Source: Candidatus Limivicinus faecipullorum (GTDB lineage: Bacteria > Bacillota > Clostridia > Oscillospirales > Oscillospiraceae). From it: a DNA stretch of 10,383 bases. Of the stretch, positions 6,172 to 10,383 are shown piece after piece. The notes under the pieces are model-generated. The model was not told the DNA's origin, made no database searches, and worked only from the letters and a program-made list of their open reading frames with translations. The stretch lies in the NCBI GenBank assembly GCA_018711755.1, contig DVHY01000035.1:1-10383 (forward strand), read 5' to 3'. Positions within the stretch are counted from its first letter, which is position 1. Each line of letters opens with the position of its first letter. The position numbers and the translations under genes were made by a program.

Positions 6172-8148
6172 ATGGACGTACAAAAGGAGATAATCTCCCT
6201 GCGCAGGGAACTGGAAAAACACAACAGGCTCTACTATGTGGAGGACGCCCCGGTGATATCCGATTATGAGTATGATATGCTCATGCAGAGGCTCAAGGCC
6301 CTTGAGGCGGAGCACCCTGAGCTAGTAACCCCCGACTCGCCCACCCAGAAAGTGGGCGGAGCGGCTCTCTCCAAATTCGAGCCGGTAGTGCATCAGGTGC
6401 CTCTGGAGAGCCTGACGGACGTATTCTCATACGACGAGCTCTATGCCTTTGGAGAGCGCATGGATGCCGCTTTCGGCGGACATCAGAGATATTCCGTGGA
6501 GCCCAAGATCGACGGGCTTTCAATGTCTCTGGAGTACGAAAACGGCGTGTTTGTCCGGGGCGCCACCAGGGGCGACGGCATTACCGGGGAGAATGTGACG
6601 GAAAATCTCCGTACAGTACGCTCGTTGCCTCTGCATATAGAAAACGCCCCGGAGAGGTTTGTCGTCCGGGGTGAAGTGTATATGTCCAAGGCGGTTTTTG
6701 AGGAGCTGAATGCCCAGCGGGAGCTGAGGGGAGAGACTCTTCTGGCCAATCCCCGCAATGCCGCCGCCGGCTCCATGCGCCAGCTGGACCCCAAGGTGGC
6801 GGCGTCCCGGAAGCTGGATATCATCTGCTTCAACCTGCAGTACAGTTCCGACGGAAAATATGCGAGCCATGCCCAGAGCCTGGACGCCATGCGGGAAATG
6901 GGATTCCCGGTGGTGCCGTATAAGTGCTACGACAATATAAAAGACTGCGTTGAGCGCATACAGTGGCTGGGAGAGAACAGGGGAGAGCTGCCCTACGATA
7001 TGGACGGGGCAGTTATCAAGCTGGACTCCTTCAGCCAGCGCAGCAGTCTGGGCAGTACCGCCAAGGCCCCCCGCTGGGCCGTGGCCTTTAAATATCCCCC
7101 GGAGAAGAAGGAGAGCCGGGTACTGGATATAGTAGTGCAGGTGGGCCGCACAGGAGTGCTTACCCCCAAGGCCGTAGTGGAGCCTGTGCGCCTGGCCGGA
7201 ACCACCGTTTCCGCAGCGACTCTCCACAATCAGGACAATATAGATCGCCTGGACCTGCGTATCGGGGATACGGTGCTGCTGCAGAAGGCAGGCGAGATCA
7301 TCCCCGAGGTGCTGTCGGTGAATCTCTCCAAACGCCCTGAGGGAACGGTTCCCTACGTGATGCCCTCCCGGTGCCCGGAATGTGGTTCCCCCGTGGTCCG
7401 GGACGAGGATGGAGCGGCTCTGCGCTGCACCAGCCCCGAGTGTCCCGCCCAGCGGCTGCGGAACATCGCCCACTTCGCCTCCCGGGAAGCCATGGACATT
7501 GAGGGCTTGGGTATCTCTGTGTGCGAAAGCCTCATTAACAGCGGCATGGTGAAGGACGCCTCCGACCTGTATTACCTGGATGCCAGGGCCGTGGCGGCTC
7601 TTGAGCGCATGGGGGACAAGTCCGCCGCAAACCTCATGCGGGCAATAGAAAACAGCAAGGAAGCGGGACTTGCCCGGCTGCTCTGCGCCTTCGGCATAAG
7701 ACAGGTGGGGCAGAAGGCGGCAAAAGTCCTGGCCTCCCATTTTACCGACCTGGGCAGCCTGATGGCGGCAGGGGAGGAGGAGCTCACCGCTATTTCGGAT
7801 ATAGGCGGAATAACCGCCGGATTTATCATTAACTGGTTCTCCAATCCCCAGTCCATAGATTTGATTGAAAAGCTCCGACGGGCCGGAGTCAGCTTCCTCA
7901 GCAAGGAGGAGCGGAAAGACGACCGCTTTGCGGGAAAGGTCTTCGTCCTCACCGGCACCCTCAGCAGCTTTACCAGAGACCAGGCCGGGGCTATTATTGA
8001 GAGCTTTGGAGGCAAGACCTCCTCTTCCGTCTCCAAGAAGACGGATTATGTCCTTGCCGGCGAAAATGCGGGCAGCAAGCTCACCAAGGCCGAGAGTCTG
8101 GGTATAGCGATAATCAGCGAGGCGGAATTTGAAGAGATGATAAAATGA
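6172..8148 (+). CDS. ligA: NAD+-dependent DNA ligase LigA
   Basis: LigA seals nicks in duplex DNA during replication and repair, using NAD+ to form an enzyme-AMP intermediate. The 658 residues contain the full domain set. Domain Ia (about 1-65) holds the NAD-binding YY/DYEYD motif (21-35). The adenylation domain has catalytic lysine K112 in KIDG (112-115), plus RGATRGDG (129-136), RGEVYM (166-171) and AVAFKYPP (303-310). The OB fold has VGRTGVLTPKAVVEPV (324-339). A four-cysteine zinc finger uses C401, C404, C419 and C424. Helix-hairpin-helix repeats occupy about 435-560. A C-terminal BRCT domain occupies about 585-658, with FVLTGTLSSFTRDQA (591-605). AGGA at 6162-6165 precedes the ATG by 6 bases. 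It is the last gene of the run and no lesion is visible. Confidence 0.98.
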   Translation: MDVQKEIISLRRELEKHNRLYYVEDAPVISDYEYDMLMQRLKALEAEHPELVTPDSPTQKVGGAALSKFEPVVHQVPLESLTDVFSYDELYAFGERMDAAFGGHQRYSVEPKIDGLSMSLEYENGVFVRGATRGDGITGENVTENLRTVRSLPLHIENAPERFVVRGEVYMSKAVFEELNAQRELRGETLLANPRNAAAGSMRQLDPKVAASRKLDIICFNLQYSSDGKYASHAQSLDAMREMGFPVVPYKCYDNIKDCVERIQWLGENRGELPYDMDGAVIKLDSFSQRSSLGSTAKAPRWAVAFKYPPEKKESRVLDIVVQVGRTGVLTPKAVVEPVRLAGTTVSAATLHNQDNIDRLDLRIGDTVLLQKAGEIIPEVLSVNLSKRPEGTVPYVMPSRCPECGSPVVRDEDGAALRCTSPECPAQRLRNIAHFASREAMDIEGLGISVCESLINSGMVKDASDLYYLDARAVAALERMGDKSAANLMRAIENSKEAGLARLLCAFGIRQVGQKAAKVLASHFTDLGSLMAAGEEELTAISDIGGITAGFIINWFSNPQSIDLIEKLRRAGVSFLSKEERKDDRFAGKVFVLTGTLSSFTRDQAGAIIESFGGKTSSSVSKKTDYVLAGENAGSKLTKAESLGIAIISEAEFEEMIK

Positions 8149-8201
8149 GGGCCGCGCAGCTTTAAGAGCAGGCCGCAGCTGTTCAATTTCATATTACAGC
8201 C

Positions 8202-8229
8202 AAAGACGCCGGATCGCTCCGGCGTCTTT
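8202..8229 (+). terminator. Hairpin terminator after ligA
   Basis: A perfect 12-bp stem, AAAGACGCCGGA (8202-8213) with TCCGGCGTCTTT (8218-8229), has a 4-base loop. The T run is short, being part of the stem, so it may be only a moderate terminator. Its symmetry lets it act in either direction. It lies 54 bases after the ligA stop codon. Confidence 0.75.
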
Positions 8230-8257
8230 AACATTAGTCAGGCATTCGTCATATTAT
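8229..8257 (+). promoter_or_regulatory. Candidate sigma-E-type promoter of the cotJ operon
   Basis: TAACATT (8229-8235) matches the sigma-E -35 consensus KMATATT at 6 of 7. After 14 bases, CATATTAT (8250-8257) matches CATACAAT at 6 of 8. The predicted start is near 8264, giving a leader of about 35 bases. In Bacillus subtilis the cotJ operon is sigma-E dependent, so the match fits the genes it would serve. Confidence 0.5.
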
Positions 8258-8298
8258 GCCTTGAGGTCTCCCCCCTAGTATAAACTGGAGGAATCAAA

Positions 8299-8742
8299 TT
8301 GGACAGAACACAAAACCAAACAGATTACAAGCGGGGCTCGCTGCCGTGCAATGCGCCTCTGGCCATGGCCTACGTGCCCTTGCAGGACAGTGCGGCGCCG
8401 AGCTATGAGAGTCTGGAGGCCCTGTCCCGCGGGACCCTGTTCCCCGGACTGGACCTGCCGCTGATGAACATTGTAAACGACAATTTACAGCCCTGCCCTT
8501 TGACGGAACTGATGGCCATTGATTTCGCCGCCGACGAGCTGGAGCTTTATCTGGATACTCACTGCGATGACAGCGAGGCTTTTGCCATGTATCAGACATT
8601 CCTGGCCCTGAAAAAGGAAGCCCGCAGCCGCTACGTCAAGCAGTACGGCCCCATATCTCAGGATGACATGCTGGGGGCCAAGTGCTATGACTGGCTGAAG
8701 GAGCCCTGGCCCTGGGACTACCAGAGCAAGATGGAGGTATAA
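8299..8742 (+). CDS. Fused CotJA-CotJB spore coat protein
   Basis: The 147 residues combine two coat proteins that are normally separate. Residues about 18-56 carry the CotJA pattern (NAPLAMAYVPLQ, ALSRGTLFPGLDLP). Residues about 63-147 carry CotJB: LTELMAIDFAADELELYLDTH (68-88), RYVKQYGPI (111-119) and EPWPWDY (135-141). CotJA, CotJB and CotJC act together in an inner layer of the spore coat, with CotJA required for CotJC incorporation in Bacillus. The start is TTG at 8299, with GGAGG (8287-8291) seven bases upstream; no earlier ATG is suitable. The only internal Met near the junction (residue 56, ATG at 8464) has no convincing ribosome binding site, which supports a true fusion. The stop lies three bases before the cotJC ATG, and the cotJC ribosome binding site is inside the last codons. 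Confidence 0.88.
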   Translation: MDRTQNQTDYKRGSLPCNAPLAMAYVPLQDSAAPSYESLEALSRGTLFPGLDLPLMNIVNDNLQPCPLTELMAIDFAADELELYLDTHCDDSEAFAMYQTFLALKKEARSRYVKQYGPISQDDMLGAKCYDWLKEPWPWDYQSKMEV

Positions 8743-8745
8743 GAG

Positions 8746-8859
8746 ATGTTTGTATATGAGAAAAAGCTGCAATATCCTGTAAAGATAAAGAATACCAACC
8801 CCGCCCTGGCTAAGTTCATCATAAGCCAGTATGGCGGTCCGGACTCCAAAAAGAGATAG
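8746..8859 (+). pseudogene. cotJC: 5' fragment of cotJC, interrupted at the edge of a recombinase element
   Basis: The 37-codon reading frame starts MFVYEKKLQYPVKIKNTNPA and continues through LAKFIISQYGGPD (21-33). This is the conserved N-terminus of CotJC, a manganese-catalase-like coat protein normally about 190-200 residues long. In the family, GGPD or GGAD is followed by GEL and a long di-manganese helical domain. Here it is followed by SKKR and a stop codon at 8857-8859. The ribosome binding site (GGAGGT, 8733-8738, 7 bases upstream) and the 34 native codons look undamaged, with no frameshift or decay. The break is therefore a single clean junction near 8837-8847. Immediately downstream and convergent is a serine recombinase gene. 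The fragment is best read as the left half of a split gene. Whether the right half exists cannot be seen in this window. Confidence 0.85.
8837..8847. other. Inferred attachment-site core at the cotJC/element junction
   Basis: Homology to cotJC ends between the GGPD codons and TCC at 8845. The 8-bp perfect palindrome GTCCGGAC (8837-8844) lies exactly at this point. Serine recombinases cross over at a 2-bp core within short dyad-like sites, so the exchange point is probably inside or next to this palindrome. Only one end of the element is in the window, so the direct repeat cannot be confirmed. Confidence 0.45.
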
Positions 8860-8860
8860 G

Positions 8861-10288
8861 TCAGTAATAAAAATAAATGGCCAGACGGGACTGGGCTTTC
8901 TCGTATACAATGTGAGATATAATGCTCTTCAACGCCGCATTTTTCGCCGCCTCCGTGGTCGTGTCGGAGTGCAGCAGCTCCAGCACGGATATGACCTTCT
9001 GCCGGTATTCCTCCAGATCCACCTCCTGAGCGGGGGCGGCGCTGGCCCGGCTCTCCAGCTCTTGGATTTTGTCCAGGAGCTTTTTCTTTTTCTGGCCGTA
9101 CTCCGCCAGCGTGTCTATGCCCGCCTCATAGGCCTCCTGGACACGGGCCAGCTTGGTATACTCCTGCTTTATCAATCTCTCATAATCCGGCCCCTGAGCG
9201 GGAGCCGGGGCCCTCTGTGGGGCCACCGGAAAGGAGCACAGCTCCACCGCCTGCTCCAGAGCCTCTATCACCAGCTTATTGGCCTTGGCTATAGACAGGG
9301 AGTGGGAGACCTTACACTGGCCCCGGGTGTATTTGTGACACTGCATGGATGGACAGGACAGGGCTGTAAAGGTGAGTGTGGAGCCGCAGGCAGAGCAGCG
9401 CACCAGGCCCTTGAGCATCCACTCCACTGGCTGCTCCCGGCGCTCATACTTCCGCCCGGCCTTGACCTGCTGCGCAAGCCTGGCCTGTACCGCCTCCCAC
9501 AGCTCTGTGGATATCAGCGGCTCATGGGTACCGTCTATGATCATGGTGTCCGGGTCGTCGTATATCCTCATTGATGCCGCCCGGCGCTGGGGATTCCATC
9601 TGATTTTACCAATGTACACGGGATTGTGGAGTATATAGGATACATACCGATTGTCCGGGGGATTGCCCCGCCGGGTGAGAAAGCCCTCCCGGCCCAGCTC
9701 CCGGGCAATCGCCATGGCACCCTTGCCGGCGGCAAAGTCCCGAAAGATCCTCCGCACCGTGTCCGCCTGCTCATTGGGTACATATTGCCGTCCGACAAGG
9801 TCATAGCCCACAGCGCCGTGGCATACCGGCTCACCCCGGGAGACCTTTTCAGTCATGCCCCGTTTCACTTCGGCGGATAGTCGTATACTGTAAAATTCAT
9901 CCATCCATTCCAGGATGCGCTCTATCAGAGAGCCGAAGGGCCCTTCTATCAGCGGCTCCGATATGCTCACCACATCCACCCCGGAGCGGGAGAGCATGGC
10001 CTTATACAGTATGCTCTCCTCCTGGTTACGGGCAAAGCGGCTGTACTTCCAAACAAGGATAGCTTCAAATGGGCAGCTCTGCCCCTTGGCCATGCCTATC
10101 ATGCGCTGGAACTCCGGCCGCTTCTCTGCGCTGCGGCCGCTGATACCGTCATCAATAAATACCAGATCCTCCGGCACTATGTAGTCATTTTTCACGGCGT
10201 ACTCCCGGATGAGCTTCAACTGACTGTCCAGGCTGTACTCATCCTGCCGCTCCGTGGACACACGGAGATATGCAGCTGCTATTTTCAT
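8861..10288 (-). CDS. Large serine site-specific recombinase (integrase/excisionase of a cotJC-inserted element)
   Basis: The 475-residue enzyme belongs to the large serine recombinases. The N-terminal resolvase domain (about 3-150) has AAYLRVSTERQDEYSLDSQ (4-22) with nucleophile S11 and R9. FIDDGISGRSAEKRPEF (44-60) and VWKYSRFARN (79-88) follow, the latter with R84 and R87. The 'Recombinase' DNA-binding domain (about 155-275) includes GAVGYDL (158-164) and YILHNPVYIGKIRWN (218-232). A zinc ribbon follows, with C298, C301, C317 and C325. A predicted coiled coil lies at about 368-415, the type of arm that in this family controls integration versus excision. All key residues are present, so it is probably active. 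The start (10286-10288) has GGGAGA upstream. It is convergent with the cotJC fragment, with one base between the two stop codons. The closest known functional parallels are the recombinases that excise skin from sigK and SP-beta from spsM. Confidence 0.95.
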   Translation of the reverse strand: MKIAAAYLRVSTERQDEYSLDSQLKLIREYAVKNDYIVPEDLVFIDDGISGRSAEKRPEFQRMIGMAKGQSCPFEAILVWKYSRFARNQEESILYKAMLSRSGVDVVSISEPLIEGPFGSLIERILEWMDEFYSIRLSAEVKRGMTEKVSRGEPVCHGAVGYDLVGRQYVPNEQADTVRRIFRDFAAGKGAMAIARELGREGFLTRRGNPPDNRYVSYILHNPVYIGKIRWNPQRRAASMRIYDDPDTMIIDGTHEPLISTELWEAVQARLAQQVKAGRKYERREQPVEWMLKGLVRCSACGSTLTFTALSCPSMQCHKYTRGQCKVSHSLSIAKANKLVIEALEQAVELCSFPVAPQRAPAPAQGPDYERLIKQEYTKLARVQEAYEAGIDTLAEYGQKKKKLLDKIQELESRASAAPAQEVDLEEYRQKVISVLELLHSDTTTEAAKNAALKSIISHIVYEKAQSRLAIYFYY

Positions 10289-10307
10289 TGATGTCTCCCT
10301 AGTCTAA

Positions 10308-10330
10308 AGCCCCGTGCAATGCACGGGGCT
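10308..10330 (-). terminator. GC-rich hairpin in front of the recombinase gene
   Basis: A perfect 10-bp stem AGCCCCGTGC (10308-10317) with GCACGGGGCT (10321-10330) closes a 3-base loop. Read on the minus strand it is followed by TTTA, then 20 bases later by the recombinase start codon. It could end an upstream minus-strand gene outside the window, or attenuate the recombinase transcript. The short T run leaves this open. I see no convincing promoter in 10331-10383. Confidence 0.5.
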
Positions 10331-10383
10331 ATTCAACTTATTACAATACTCTATTGGATATCATACGGCATATGCTGCCGATG

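Noticed and set aside
8248..8286. GTCATATT (8248-8255) as a sigma-E -35 box with TATAAACT (8279-8286) as the -10 box
   Set aside because: The gap is 23 bases, against the usual 13-15. The alternative pairing at 8229-8257 has correct spacing and better matches.
8861..9574. Long plus-strand open frame antisense to the recombinase (about 8831-9574)
   Set aside because: It is a shadow of the recombinase reading frame in G+C-rich DNA. It has no ribosome binding site and no protein signature.
9936..10065. Loss of a catalytic residue in the recombinase, because KYSRFAR replaces the common KLDRLSR
   Set aside because: Serine at this position (KFSRFARN-type motifs) is common in this group. The arginines and the nucleophile serine are kept, so I do not treat it as inactivating.
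10360..10383. Inverted repeat CGGCA/TGCCG near the right edge as an operator
   Set aside because: It has only five base pairs and is cut by the window end. There is too little to support a regulatory call.
1..10383. CRISPR arrays, tRNA genes, insertion sequences
   Set aside because: I found no regularly spaced repeats, no tRNA-like T-loop/acceptor pattern, and no transposase other than the serine recombinase.

Overview
The window looks like chromosome from an anaerobic, endospore-forming member of the Clostridia. The best guess is the Oscillospiraceae/Ruminococcaceae side, judged from general codon and GC character only. Three things point this way: a YunB sporulation protein, a cotJ spore-coat operon, and an RNase P RNA with the type A layout usual in Clostridia. 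Genes are G+C-rich and intergenic regions are A+T-rich.

Layout, left to right. (1) 81-821(+): YebC/PmpR-family regulator with its own promoter and a strong terminator. (2) 962-2269(+): a membrane-anchored protein of unknown function, also with its own promoter and terminator. (3) about 2348-2699(-): rnpB, the RNase P RNA. It is convergent with gene 2, apparently shares that gene's terminator, and is expressed from a near-consensus promoter lying back-to-back with the promoter of the next operon. (4) 2806-8148(+): a tight four-gene run of murD, a PLP-dependent methionine-gamma-lyase-like (YnbB) gene, yunB and ligA. It ends at a hairpin, and a sporulation-type (sigma-E-like) promoter may lie just in front of yunB. 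(5) 8299-8742(+): a cotJ operon in which CotJA and CotJB form one fused ORF, started by TTG and preceded by another sigma-E-like promoter. (6) 8746-8859(+): the first 34 codons of cotJC, cut off abruptly. (7) 8861-10288(-): a 475-residue serine recombinase, convergent with the cotJC stump and one base from its stop codon.

The main point is the end of the window. The cotJC gene (manganese-catalase-like spore-coat protein) keeps a perfect-looking N-terminus and ribosome binding site, then loses homology exactly where a serine recombinase gene begins. This is the architecture of elements such as skin in sigK and SP-beta in spsM, where an integrated element splits a sporulation gene and is excised in the mother cell to rebuild it. 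The inference is that cotJC is a target of the same kind. The rest of the element and the 3' part of cotJC would lie to the right of the window and cannot be seen.

Stretches without genes: 822-961 holds a terminator and a promoter. 2270-2347 holds a bidirectional terminator. 2700-2805 holds divergent promoters. 8149-8298 holds a terminator and a sporulation-type promoter. 10289-10383 holds a hairpin and otherwise nothing I can assign.
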